DNA of 64,000 nt from Myxococcales bacterium (GTDB lineage: Bacteria; Myxococcota; Myxococcia; Myxococcales; JAKAPL01). The position numbers were made by a program, and so were the translations under genes. Location: assembly GCA_021783235.1 (NCBI GenBank), contig JAJXUD010000010.1, positions 1 through 64,000 on the forward strand. The letters are read 5' to 3'. The notes beneath the pieces are model-generated. The model saw only the letters and a list, made by a program, of their open reading frames with translations. It did no database searches and was not told the origin of the DNA. Below, piece after piece: positions 35,047 through 42,621 of this stretch; the stretch's first letter is position 1, and every line of letters begins with the position of its first letter.

Positions 35047-35757
35047 ATGGCGCCCAAGGTCTCGGTGGTCATCCCGGTCTACAACGAGGCAGCCATCCTG
35101 GGCGAGGCCGCCGCGGAGCTCTCCGCGAGCCTCGAGAAGACCGGGTGGGACTGGGAGGTTCTCTTCGCGGAGAACGGCTCGGTCGACTCGACGCCGCAGA
35201 TCCTCGAGGGGCTCGCGCAGGCGAATCCGCGGTTTCGCTCGCTCCACGAGAGCGAGCCGAACTACGGCAGGGCGCTCCGGCGGGGGATCCTGGAGGCTCG
35301 CGGCGACTACGTCATCTGCGAGGAGATCGATCTCTGCGACGCGACCTTCCACGCGGACGCGATGCGAATCCTCCTCGCCGGCGAGGCCGACATGGTGGTG
35401 GGCAGCAAGGCCGCCCCCGGGGCGCGGGACGAGCGGCCCGCGGTCCGGCGCGCCGGGACCCGCGTGCTCAACGGCCTTCTCCGCGCGTCGCTCGGCTACC
35501 GCGGCACCGACACCCATGGCCTCAAGGCCTTCCGGCGCGAGGCGCTTCTTCCGGCCACCAACGCCTGCAAGGTGGAGCGCGATCTCTTCGCGAGCGAGTT
35601 CGTGGTTCGTGCCTACCGAATGGGGGCCGACGTCCGCGAGATCCCGGTCGCCATCCGCGAGAAGCGGCGACCGAGCGTCCACCTCTTCCGGCGGGTGCCG
35701 AACGTCCTCAAGAACCTCGCCCGGCTCGTCTGGGTGATTCGCATCCAGGGCGAGTGA
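35047..35757 (+). CDS. Family 2 glycosyltransferase
   Basis: 236 residues, a GT-A fold without membrane segments: VSVVIPVYNEAAILGEAAAE at the N-terminus, AENGSVDSTPQIL (nucleotide-binding DxS), YGRALRRGILEARGDYVICEEIDLCD with the DxD-position acidic residues, then THGLKAFRREAL and EREVR-like KVERDLFASEFVVRA. Resembles dolichyl-phosphate-mannose synthase-type enzymes that load sugars onto polyprenyl phosphate. Starts immediately after the flavoprotein stop, so translation is coupled. Confidence 0.88.
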   Translation: MAPKVSVVIPVYNEAAILGEAAAELSASLEKTGWDWEVLFAENGSVDSTPQILEGLAQANPRFRSLHESEPNYGRALRRGILEARGDYVICEEIDLCDATFHADAMRILLAGEADMVVGSKAAPGARDERPAVRRAGTRVLNGLLRASLGYRGTDTHGLKAFRREALLPATNACKVERDLFASEFVVRAYRMGADVREIPVAIREKRRPSVHLFRRVPNVLKNLARLVWVIRIQGE

Positions 35758-35823
35758 CGGTCGGAGGGGGGCCCCGGGGCTCCCCGTCTGGCCGGAGCGA
35801 TGGAAAGGCACGGGAGCGCGTGC

Positions 35824-35829
35824 TACTGC
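35824..35829 (+). promoter_or_regulatory. -10-like box TACTGC before the ureohydrolase
   Basis: GCTACTGC ends 9 nt before ATG 35839. The last base is C rather than T, so it is a weaker member of the set; it favours 35839 over the in-frame ATG at 35800. Confidence 0.35.
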
Positions 35830-35838
35830 CTCCCGCCC

Positions 35839-36903
35839 ATGACTCCCTTCGACCCGAATGCCGCCGCCGCTCCCGGATCCGGAGCGTACGGCCTCACTCA
35901 GACGCCCGACGAGGCCCGCGTCGTGCTCCTCCCGGTCCCCTTCGAGGCAACGACCTCCTACGGCGGCGGCACCTCGCGGGGACCCGCGGCCATCCTCGAG
36001 GCCTCGCGCCAGGTGGACCTCTTCGATCTCGAGACGAAGCGGCCCTACGAGGCCGGCATCGCCTGGCTTCCCGAGCGGCCCGAGATCGCCCGCTGGAACG
36101 ACGAGGCCGTGGCGGCGGCGCGCCCGATCATCGAGGCGGGGGGAGCGGCGGGCTGGCCCGATCTCGCCTCGGCGCTCGCTCGCGTGGACGCCCTCTGCGA
36201 GAAGACGCACGCGCTCGTGCGCGAGGAGGCCGCGGCGTGGATCCGGCGTGGGAAGCTCGTCGGCACCGTGGGGGGCGACCACTCGGTCGCCTTCGGCGCC
36301 ATCGCCGCCGCCGCGGAGGCGCATCCGGGGATGGGCATTCTCCACCTCGACGCGCACGCCGACCTTCGCACTGCCTATGAGGGCTTCGCCTGGTCGCACG
36401 CCTCGATCATGGAAAACGTGACGCGAAGGCTCTCGGCGGTGGCGAAGCTCGTGCAGGTGGGGCTTCGCGACCTCTGCGAGGAGGAGCAGGCGCGCATCGA
36501 CGACTCGCGCGGTCGCATCGTCGCCTTTCACGATGCGCGGCTCGCCGAGGAAGAGCTCTCGGGGACCCCATTTTCGCAGCTCGCCTCCCGCGTCGCCGCG
36601 GAGCTGCCGCACGAGGTCTACCTCTCGTTCGACATCGACGGCCTCGACCCCTCGCTCTGCCCGAACACCGGTACGCCCGTGCCCGGTGGCCTCTCGTTTC
36701 GCGAGGTCTCGTTCTTGCTGCGCGCGGTCGCCCGCGCGGGCAAGCGGATCGTCGGCTTCGATCTCACCGAGGTCTCCCCTGGGCCGGGGAAGGCCGAAGG
36801 CGGCAGCCGCGAGGCGTCCGAGTGGGACGCCAACGTGGGGGCGCGGCTGCTCTACAAGATGATCGGCTGGGCACTCGCCAGTCAGTCAATCTCGAACGAG
36901 TAG
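35839..36903 (+). CDS. Arginase/agmatinase-family ureohydrolase
   Basis: 354 residues. Binuclear manganese site visible: GGDHSVAFG (His), ILHLDAHADLR (DxHxD), and SFDIDGLDPSLCPNTGTPVPGGL (DxD) with EVSPG after. These enzymes hydrolyse guanidino groups of agmatine, arginine or related amines, releasing urea. It is longer than typical agmatinase (about 310) because of a helical insert around 95-135 (EARPIIEAGGAAGWP region). Substrate cannot be fixed from sequence. The 3' end overlaps the convergent tonB gene by 22 bp. Confidence 0.9.
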   Translation: MTPFDPNAAAAPGSGAYGLTQTPDEARVVLLPVPFEATTSYGGGTSRGPAAILEASRQVDLFDLETKRPYEAGIAWLPERPEIARWNDEAVAAARPIIEAGGAAGWPDLASALARVDALCEKTHALVREEAAAWIRRGKLVGTVGGDHSVAFGAIAAAAEAHPGMGILHLDAHADLRTAYEGFAWSHASIMENVTRRLSAVAKLVQVGLRDLCEEEQARIDDSRGRIVAFHDARLAEEELSGTPFSQLASRVAAELPHEVYLSFDIDGLDPSLCPNTGTPVPGGLSFREVSFLLRAVARAGKRIVGFDLTEVSPGPGKAEGGSREASEWDANVGARLLYKMIGWALASQSISNE

Positions 36904-37625
36904 ACGTAGCGAATCTCGGTCGCCACCGCCTTCCCGGCGAAGCGCGCCGGCTTGAAGACGAACTTGCGGACCGCCGCCACGGCGGCCTCGTCGAGCCCGT
37001 GGCCGGGGCCCGAGACCTTCTTCACCAGCGCCACCTTGCCCTCCTGGTCGACGGTGAGCATGAGGACGACCTCACCCTCGACCCCGGCCTTGCGGGCCTC
37101 GGGCGGATAGGGCGCCTTCACCTCGGTGACGAGCACGGGCAGCTCGGCGACCTGGTAGGGCGGGACGTACTTCGGTGCCCAGTAGGGCCGCGAGGCGGTC
37201 TGTGGCGACGGGGCCACGCGGGGCGCCTCGCCATAGAGGCTGTTGCCGACCGGCGCGGCGACGTCGCTCGCGGCGACGGTGGACTCGAGGCTGACGCCGA
37301 TGTGGATCGGCGCGGGCGGCCCCGGGTGCGGCGCCGGCTTCGCATTCGGTGGCGGCGGCGCCGATGGAGGCGGGAGCTTCGGCGGCGGCGGCGAATTCTT
37401 CGGCGCGGGGCGAGGCGCGCGGGCCGACGGTACGACCCGGGGCGGCGGCTTCGGCGGCTCCGGCCTCGGCGGCGGGGCCGAGCGGATCTCGAGCTCGACC
37501 GTGGTGTCGCGCCGCGGCGCCGGGCGGCTCGCGGCGCGCACGAGGAAGAGGAGCGCGACGCCGTGGAGGGCGAGCGACCCGAAAAGGCCGATCGAGAGCC
37601 GGGAGAGATTGCGCGTCCGCGCCAC
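36882..37625 (-). CDS. TonB-family energy transducer
   Basis: 247 residues. One N-terminal transmembrane helix (LSIGLFGSLALHGVALLFLV, about 8-27), then a long Pro-rich periplasmic spacer (repeats of PPP with K, A, R), and a C-terminal TonB domain: APYPPEARKAGVEGEVVLMLTVDQEGKV and AVRKFVFKPARF. It transmits proton-motive energy from ExbB-ExbD to an outer-membrane partner. GTG 37625 is the likely start, 20 nt after exbD; the frame is open far upstream but those residues shadow exbD/exbB. Third gene of the exbB-exbD-tonB unit. No TonB-dependent receptor is in the window. Confidence 0.88.
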   Translation of the reverse strand: MARTRNLSRLSIGLFGSLALHGVALLFLVRAASRPAPRRDTTVELEIRSAPPPRPEPPKPPPRVVPSARAPRPAPKNSPPPPKLPPPSAPPPPNAKPAPHPGPPAPIHIGVSLESTVAASDVAAPVGNSLYGEAPRVAPSPQTASRPYWAPKYVPPYQVAELPVLVTEVKAPYPPEARKAGVEGEVVLMLTVDQEGKVALVKKVSGPGHGLDEAAVAAVRKFVFKPARFAGKAVATEIRYVYSFEID

Positions 37626-37645
37626 GGTGCGTGGCCTCGCCGCCG

Positions 37646-38101
37646 CTACGGCGCCCCGGTCGCTGAGGAGGGGGGGGGCGACGTGGGGGACTCCTCGCGC
37701 TCGACGTCGAGCGCGAACTTCGAGAGCCCCTCGCCCTTGAGGAGGTCGATGGCGTGGACCACCGCGCGGTGGCGGCTGTCCTGGTCGGCCGCGATGACCG
37801 CCTTGACGTCGGGATCCTGCGCCTTCGCCTCGCGCACCTTGCGGACGAGGTCCGCGTCGGCGGCGGGGACGCCGTCGACGACGAGGCTGCCGTCCTTCAG
37901 GATGACGACCATCAGCGTCTTGCCGACGGTCTCGCCGCCATGCGCCGCCTTGGGCAGGTGGACCGGGATCGTCTGGCGGACGATGTAGGTCGCGGTGACC
38001 ATGAAGACGATGAGGAGGACGAGGGTGATGTCGACGAGCGGGGTGACGTTGATGCCGCTGATCATCTCGTCGTCCGCCCCTTCCTGTGCAGTGCCGGCCA
38101 T
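37646..38101 (-). CDS. exbD: Biopolymer transport protein ExbD/TolR
   Basis: 151 residues. A short cytoplasmic N-terminus (MISGINVTPLVDITLVLLIVFMVTA) contains the family TM helix with the functional aspartate in PLVDITLVLL, followed by a periplasmic domain (VHLPKAAHGG, VDGVPAADADLVRKVREA, VIAADQDSRHRAVVHAIDLLK). With ExbB/TolQ it forms the proton-driven stator. Lies 3 nt from the upstream exbB stop. A TolR or AglS-type role cannot be ruled out by sequence. Confidence 0.92.
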   Translation of the reverse strand: MAGTAQEGADDEMISGINVTPLVDITLVLLIVFMVTATYIVRQTIPVHLPKAAHGGETVGKTLMVVILKDGSLVVDGVPAADADLVRKVREAKAQDPDVKAVIAADQDSRHRAVVHAIDLLKGEGLSKFALDVEREESPTSPPPSSATGAP

Positions 38102-38104
38102 GCG

Positions 38105-38773
38105 TCAGGCTCCTTGCACGGCGCGTGGGCGAGCGCCACCGGTGGCCTCTCCGGTGGACTTGAGGTGGGAGACGAGCGCGTGGCCGAGCGTGTTCGTGCG
38201 GCCCGTGATGGTCTTGAGCCAGCGCTGGAAGCCATTGAAGGCGACGACCGCCGGGAGCGCCACGAAGAGGCCGACCGCCGTGGCGACGAGCGCCTGCGAG
38301 ATGCCGGCCATCACCGTCTGTGGGCCCTGCGCCGCCTGGCCCGGGGCTGCCTGGGCGAGATCCTGGAAGGCGCGGACGATGCCGAGAACGGTGCCGAGCA
38401 GGCCGACGAACGGCGCGTTGTTGCCGAGGGTACCGAGAAAGGCGAGGAAGCGCTCGTAGTGCATCCGCTGCCGCACGATGCCGCCCTGGATGACCTCCTC
38501 GACGGCGGCGGGGCCGCGGGGCGCGGCCTCGAGGGCAGCGCGCAGGACCTCCCCCTCCATCCCGCGGGCCTTCGCGAGCCGCTCCTTCGCGGCGGCAACG
38601 TCGCCCGAGTGGAGCAGCCCCGCGAGTTCGTCCACGCTCGAGATGCCACGCAGGCCGAAGTAGGCGAGCCGCTCGAGCATGATCGCGACCGAGAGGAAGG
38701 AGAGCGCGAGGAGGAGGTAGAGGATCCAGTCCTCCCCGATGAGCGTGAAGCGCAAGAGCGTCTGGGTCAGCAC
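38105..38773 (-). CDS. exbB: MotA/TolQ/ExbB proton channel protein
   Basis: 222 residues. Three transmembrane helices: about 15-33 (LYLLLALSFLSVAIMLERLAY), about 115-135 (LGTLGNNAPFVGLLGTVLGIVRAF, with the family GLLGTV motif) and about 155-175 (ALVATAVGLFVALPAVVAFN). Forms the proton channel with ExbD. Start ATG 38773; first gene of the unit. A good sigma70-type promoter (38818-38846, minus) and a perfect FNR-type box lie upstream. Confidence 0.92.
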   Translation of the reverse strand: MLTQTLLRFTLIGEDWILYLLLALSFLSVAIMLERLAYFGLRGISSVDELAGLLHSGDVAAAKERLAKARGMEGEVLRAALEAAPRGPAAVEEVIQGGIVRQRMHYERFLAFLGTLGNNAPFVGLLGTVLGIVRAFQDLAQAAPGQAAQGPQTVMAGISQALVATAVGLFVALPAVVAFNGFQRWLKTITGRTNTLGHALVSHLKSTGEATGGARPRAVQGA

Positions 38774-38817
38774 GGAGAGCTCCGGAGCCGCTGCGAACGG
38801 CGATGGGCGCGGCGTTT

Positions 38818-38846
38818 CGTTTAGCCTTCGCCTCTGGGCGCGTCAA
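38818..38846 (-). promoter_or_regulatory. Sigma70-type promoter for exbB-exbD-tonB
   Basis: Minus strand TTGACG (38846-38841), 17-bp spacer, TAAACG (38823-38818). The start of transcription is expected near 38811, leaving a leader of about 38 nt. Confidence 0.65.
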
Positions 38847-38867
38847 CCCGATGATGGGCGGAGGTGT

Positions 38868-38881
38868 TTGATCAGGATCAA
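38868..38881. promoter_or_regulatory. Consensus FNR-type operator
   Basis: TTGATCAGGATCAA is an exact match to the FNR/DNR consensus TTGAT-N4-ATCAA. Centre 38874.5, about -63 for the exbB promoter (near the class I activation position) and about -82 for the plus-strand promoter. It predicts oxygen- or nitric-oxide-linked control by a CRP/FNR-family protein. Confidence 0.65.
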
Positions 38882-38920
38882 CACGCGGGCCCGCGCGCGT
38901 CAGCCCGCGCCTCACAACGT

Positions 38921-38950
38921 TTGACCCACCCGAGCGGCTGCCTGTAAGTT
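38921..38950 (+). promoter_or_regulatory. Sigma70-type promoter for the Cys-rich lipoprotein
   Basis: TTGACC (38921-38926), 18-bp spacer, TAAGTT (38945-38950). Transcription should start near 38957, giving a leader of about 26 nt before ATG 38983, within which GAGG is a modest ribosome site. Confidence 0.65.
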
Positions 38951-38982
38951 TCCCGGCGTTCCACTCGATCGAGGGCCTCCTC

Positions 38983-40152
38983 ATGCGCCAGACGCTTCTG
39001 CTCGCCACTCTCTTCAGCGCCCTCGCGGGGGCCTCCCTCGCCTGCCGCCCGGCGCCGGCCTCCGTGGTGGACGCCGGGCCGCAGGTGGCCTGCTCCACGA
39101 GCGCCGACTGCCTGACGGCGCTCGACGGGGGCGAGTGCGTCGACGGCTACTGCGCCTTCTGCGCCCAGGCCACCGACTGCCCGATCGGCGAGACCTGCGT
39201 TGCGGGAAGCTGCGTCACCCCGGACGGCGGGGCCGGCGGCACGAGCGGTGGCTCGAGCGGTGGGACGACCACGGGCGGCACGACCGGCGGGACCAAGATC
39301 ACCTGTGGCCCGAGCGACGGCGGCCTACCTGCTGGGCAGTGCGTGACGAGCTACGACTGTCCGCCCACCCAGGCTTGCGTCTCGGGTCGCTGTGCGACCC
39401 CGCCCTCGACCTGCCACGGCAACAACGACTGCATCTGCACGGAGGTCTGCTCGGGCGGCAGCTGCGCGCCGAAGTGCGCAAAGAACTCGGACTGCCCGAC
39501 CTCGAGCCCCTTCTGCTACCTGCCGAACGGCGTCTGCGGCCCCTGCACGAACAGCGCGGAGTGCGGGACGGGCCAGGTCTGTACGGGCGGCCTCTGCCAG
39601 TCGTCCAGCGGCGGGAGCTGCAACGCGAGCCATTGCTGCAACAACGGCGACTGCCCGCGCTCGGCGCCCGTCTGCAACGCGGGGAGCTGCGGTCCGTGCG
39701 CCTCATCGACCTCGTGCAGCCAGGGCTACGTCTGCGCGGGCGGGCAGTGCGTCCTGCCGGACGGCGGCACGGGCGGCTGCGGCGCGGGCTGCACGGGTGG
39801 CCTCATCTGCTCGAACGGCCAGTGCGTGACCCCCTGCTGCTCGACGCCGTGCGGCTCGCCCTCGGTCTGCGACCAGGGCAACAGCTGCACCTGCATCTGC
39901 CCGCCCAACTGCGGCGGGAGCTGCCCCTCGGGCACGACCTGCGACACGACGAGCTGCAGCTGCGCCTCGGTCGGCGGGACCAGCGGCGGGATCGGCGGCT
40001 TCCCCGACGGCGGCGGCCTCCCGGGCAGCTGCTTCTCGAACGGCGCCTGCGGGAGCTGCCCCTCGGGGCAGTCCTGCGTCTGCCCCTTCGGCGACGCCTG
40101 CAACGGGACGCTCAGCTCCTGCTCGATTCTCGGGCTGGGCTTCTGCCAGTAA
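38983..40152 (+). CDS. Cys-rich surface lipoprotein
   Basis: 389 residues. The lipobox GASLAC ends a standard signal (Cys21). The mature protein holds more than 50 cysteines in short repeats of the pattern C-x2-7-D/S-C-x5-7-C-x4-6-C (for example ADCLTALDGGECVDGYC and NSDCPTSSPFCY), separated by Gly/Ser/Thr linkers such as GGTSGGSSGGTTTGG. The same domain style is common in myxobacterial surface proteins. Probably disulphide-bonded and extracellular; no catalytic function visible. Divergent from exbB with the FNR-type box between, so possibly co-regulated. Confidence 0.8.
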   Translation: MRQTLLLATLFSALAGASLACRPAPASVVDAGPQVACSTSADCLTALDGGECVDGYCAFCAQATDCPIGETCVAGSCVTPDGGAGGTSGGSSGGTTTGGTTGGTKITCGPSDGGLPAGQCVTSYDCPPTQACVSGRCATPPSTCHGNNDCICTEVCSGGSCAPKCAKNSDCPTSSPFCYLPNGVCGPCTNSAECGTGQVCTGGLCQSSSGGSCNASHCCNNGDCPRSAPVCNAGSCGPCASSTSCSQGYVCAGGQCVLPDGGTGGCGAGCTGGLICSNGQCVTPCCSTPCGSPSVCDQGNSCTCICPPNCGGSCPSGTTCDTTSCSCASVGGTSGGIGGFPDGGGLPGSCFSNGACGSCPSGQSCVCPFGDACNGTLSSCSILGLGFCQ

Positions 40153-40160
40153 AGCGTCCC

Positions 40161-41477
40161 GTGCCAGACGCCCCGCGGCACGAGCCGACGTTCCGCCGCC
40201 GGCGGGCTCGAAACTGGCTCACGCTCGGGACCGCCTATGCGACCTTCTACATGGGTCGCTACAACTTGAGCGTCGCCAATTTCTCGATGAGCCGGGAGTT
40301 CGGCTGGTCCAAGGCCGACATCGGCTGGATCCTCACCGCGGGCTTCGCCGTCTACGGCTTCTCGACGGTGATCAACGGTCCGCTGACCGACCGGTTCGGA
40401 GGCCGGCGGGTGCTGCTCGTCGGCACCGCGGGAGCAGCGGTCTTCAACCTCGCCTTCGGGCTCGGCTCGCTCTTCGGCGCGGGCCGCGGGAGCCTCCTGC
40501 TCGGCTACTTCATCGCGGCCTTCGCGGCGAACAACTACTTCCAGTCGTTCGGCGCCTGCTCGATCGTGAAGGTCAACGCGGGCTGGTTCCGGCTCGAGGA
40601 GCGCGGCGTCTTTGGGGGGATCTTCGGCGCCATGATTCAGGCGGGACGGGCGCTGACGATGGCGGTCGGTCCGGTCATCCTCGCCCATCTTCCCTGGCGC
40701 TGGCTCTTCTTCATCCCATCGCTCCTGCTCGTGGCGGTCTGGCTCGCGGTCTGGCGCAACGTGCGCGATACCCCGGAGCAGGCGGGCCTCCCGACGCTCG
40801 AGACCGGCGACGGCTCGGGGGAACTCGAGGGGCCGGTGTCGTTCTCTTACTTGCTCGCCAAGGTCTTCCGAAATCCGCTGATGCTCTCGCTGACGCTCGC
40901 TTCATTCTGCATCGGCTTCTCGCGGCAGGGGATGGACCAGTGGATGATCCGCTACTTCGAGGAGTTCCAGCGGGTCCGCCATGGGGCGCCGCTTTTTCTC
41001 GCGCTCGGCTGGGGAGCGCCGATGCTCGGCGTGGTCGGCGGGCTCCTATCGGGCGCGCTCTCCGACCGGCTCTTCGCCGCCCGCCGCCCACCCGTGATCT
41101 TCCTCTTCTTCGTCGGGCAGATCCTCTTCTTTCTCCTGCTCGGCCGAGCGGAGGGGCCGTGGGCCGCGGTCTTCGCGATCCTTGGGGCAAGCCTCTGCAT
41201 CAACGGCTGCCACGGACTGCTCGCGGGCGTCGCCACCATGGATTTCGGGGGTAAGCACGCATCGGGGTCGGCCGCCGGCCTCGTCGACGGCGCGCAATAC
41301 CTCGCCGGGGCCCTGGCCGGCCACTGGATGGGGCTCTTGCTCGACCGGCAGGGATGGGGCGTCTGGGGCTATTCACTGATCCCATCGGCCGCGGTCGGAG
41401 CCGTGCTGATGGCACTGCTCTGGAACGCGAAGCCCCACGCCGAGGTCGCGGCCGCGACCGATCCGCTGGGGACCTGA
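40161..41477 (+). CDS. MFS transporter, organophosphate/phosphate antiporter type
   Basis: 438 residues, 12 predicted transmembrane helices. N-terminal TAYATFYMGRYNLSVANFSMS carries the RYN motif typical of the GlpT/UhpT/UhpC branch. Loop 2-3 signature GPLTDRFGGRRVLL is the standard MFS motif. Central loop after TM6 (GLPTLETGDGSGELEGPVS), then ALSDRLFAARRPP for the second half. Likely exchanges sugar- or glycerol-phosphates, or acts as a sensor of the UhpC kind; substrate unknown. GTG 40161 is chosen because it is the nearest start just after the previous stop and before TM1; 8 nt separate the two genes. Confidence 0.82.
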   Translation: MPDAPRHEPTFRRRRARNWLTLGTAYATFYMGRYNLSVANFSMSREFGWSKADIGWILTAGFAVYGFSTVINGPLTDRFGGRRVLLVGTAGAAVFNLAFGLGSLFGAGRGSLLLGYFIAAFAANNYFQSFGACSIVKVNAGWFRLEERGVFGGIFGAMIQAGRALTMAVGPVILAHLPWRWLFFIPSLLLVAVWLAVWRNVRDTPEQAGLPTLETGDGSGELEGPVSFSYLLAKVFRNPLMLSLTLASFCIGFSRQGMDQWMIRYFEEFQRVRHGAPLFLALGWGAPMLGVVGGLLSGALSDRLFAARRPPVIFLFFVGQILFFLLLGRAEGPWAAVFAILGASLCINGCHGLLAGVATMDFGGKHASGSAAGLVDGAQYLAGALAGHWMGLLLDRQGWGVWGYSLIPSAAVGAVLMALLWNAKPHAEVAAATDPLGT

Positions 41478-41480
41478 GCG

Positions 41481-42200
41481 CTACGTCAGGAGGAAGTTCG
41501 GGACGGAGGGGATGCCGGGGGCGAGCGGGATGGGTCGGCCGGAGTGATCGGTGTCGAGGTGGACGCAGAGCGCCTCGGGGAATCGCTCGCGGTAACGGTT
41601 GATGTGAGCGGGCTCGTTGTCGAAGGCGGCGCTCACCGGGCCGAGCGCGCGGACCACCGCGCAGGCCTGCTCCTTCCAGAGGTCGTCGTGGAGCGACTGC
41701 TCGGGCTTGAGCAGGAGCCGAACCCGCTCGTCCGTTGGGATCGGGAAGCCCGAGGATGAGAGGCAGTCCACCGTTCCCGGTCCCATCTCGCTGTGGCGGC
41801 CGGTCAGGTAGACGACGGTTGCGGCCTCGGCGACCGAATGGACGAACTCGACCGCTCCCTGGATGGGGACGTCGTGGCGGCAGTAGTCGCTCGTGAAGAA
41901 GCGATCGTGCCAGAAGGCTCGCGCCTCGGGCTCGAGCGCGAGCGCCCGCGCCTCGGGGAGGCCGGCGTTGCGCATCGCCACGACGAGGCTCCAGCCCTCG
42001 AAGTGGCGGGGCTCGACCTGGGCGAGTCCGGGTTCGCCGAACTGCTCGCCAAACTCACGGAGGATGAGCGCCTGCCGCGGCCGGTTGTCGAGCAGGGTCG
42101 AGTCGAGGTCGAAGAGGCAGAGCCCGCCCTTGGAGCGAAGGCGATCGAGCACCATGGCCAAGGAGAATTTCACCGAGCGGGCGGGTCTACGGGTGGACAT
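41481..42200 (-). CDS. HAD-superfamily hydrolase
   Basis: 239 residues. Motif I LCLFDLDSTLLDN with nucleophile D and the general acid two residues on, motif II TVVYLTGRHSE, and motif IV SAAFDNEPAHI. HAD phosphatases remove phosphate from small molecules; the cap region is small and substrate is not evident. The start ATG at 42200 is 15 codons before a second in-frame ATG (MVLDRLRSKG); the second fits better to the fold, but neither has a good ribosome site. Confidence 0.78.
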   Translation of the reverse strand: MSTRRPARSVKFSLAMVLDRLRSKGGLCLFDLDSTLLDNRPRQALILREFGEQFGEPGLAQVEPRHFEGWSLVVAMRNAGLPEARALALEPEARAFWHDRFFTSDYCRHDVPIQGAVEFVHSVAEAATVVYLTGRHSEMGPGTVDCLSSSGFPIPTDERVRLLLKPEQSLHDDLWKEQACAVVRALGPVSAAFDNEPAHINRYRERFPEALCVHLDTDHSGRPIPLAPGIPSVPNFLLT

Positions 42201-42313
42201 CGGAGGCCGGAGGAGAAACCACGAGCGGCCCGCGTCGTCAAGGCGAGGCGGATCTTCGCGGGCTGCGGCGCCCGCGCGGCGAGCGTCCGGTGGATCGAAC
42301 GTCTGCCCTCAAA

Positions 42314-42342
42314 TTGACGTTGCGCTCGCTCGGTCGTATCCT
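42314..42342 (+). promoter_or_regulatory. Strong sigma70-type promoter
   Basis: TTGACG (42314-42319), exactly 17 bp, TATCCT (42337-42342). One of the best promoter matches in the window. Transcription should start near 42349, 34 nt before the small ORF. Confidence 0.75.
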
Positions 42343-42382
42343 GGCCGAGCCGCTCGTAACCCGGCTCAACTTGGGAGGAGAC

Positions 42383-42466
42383 ATGCCGGCAAAGAAGAAG
42401 CCAGTGAAAAAGGCCGCCCCGAAGTCGACGAAGAAGAAGGTGGCCCCCAAGAAGCGAAAGAAGTAG
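42383..42466 (+). CDS. 27-residue lysine-rich basic peptide
   Basis: A complete short gene: ATG 42383, TAG 42464-42466, 27 residues of which about half are Lys or Arg, the rest mostly Pro, Ala and Val in an AKKKPVKKAAPK-style pattern. GGGAGGAG lies 2 nt upstream and the TTGACG-17-TATCCT promoter precedes it. The composition resembles the tails of histone H1-like or ribosome-associated proteins and suggests binding to nucleic acid. No paralogue or partner gene is visible. Too short for routine gene calling, so probably missed in annotations. Confidence 0.7.
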   Translation: MPAKKKPVKKAAPKSTKKKVAPKKRKK

Positions 42467-42481
42467 CAGCTCCGCCGTACC

Positions 42482-42525
42482 CCTGGCCGTCGAGCGGGAG
42501 CAGGCACCCCCGAGCGGCGGCCAGG
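42482..42525 (+). terminator. Inverted repeat after the small peptide gene
   Basis: CCTGGCCG (42482-42489) pairs with CGGCCAGG (42518-42525), 8 bp, with an inner region that can fold further; followed by C-rich rather than T-rich sequence. It may end or stabilise the short transcript. Confidence 0.4.
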
Positions 42526-42621
42526 TCCCCCCCCTTGCTCGCGACCTCCGATTTGCGCTAAAGCTGCCCGGCTCGCGCTCGGATCCCGGGTGCTCCCCGT
42601 CAGCAGCGCGTTGGAGGTCGC

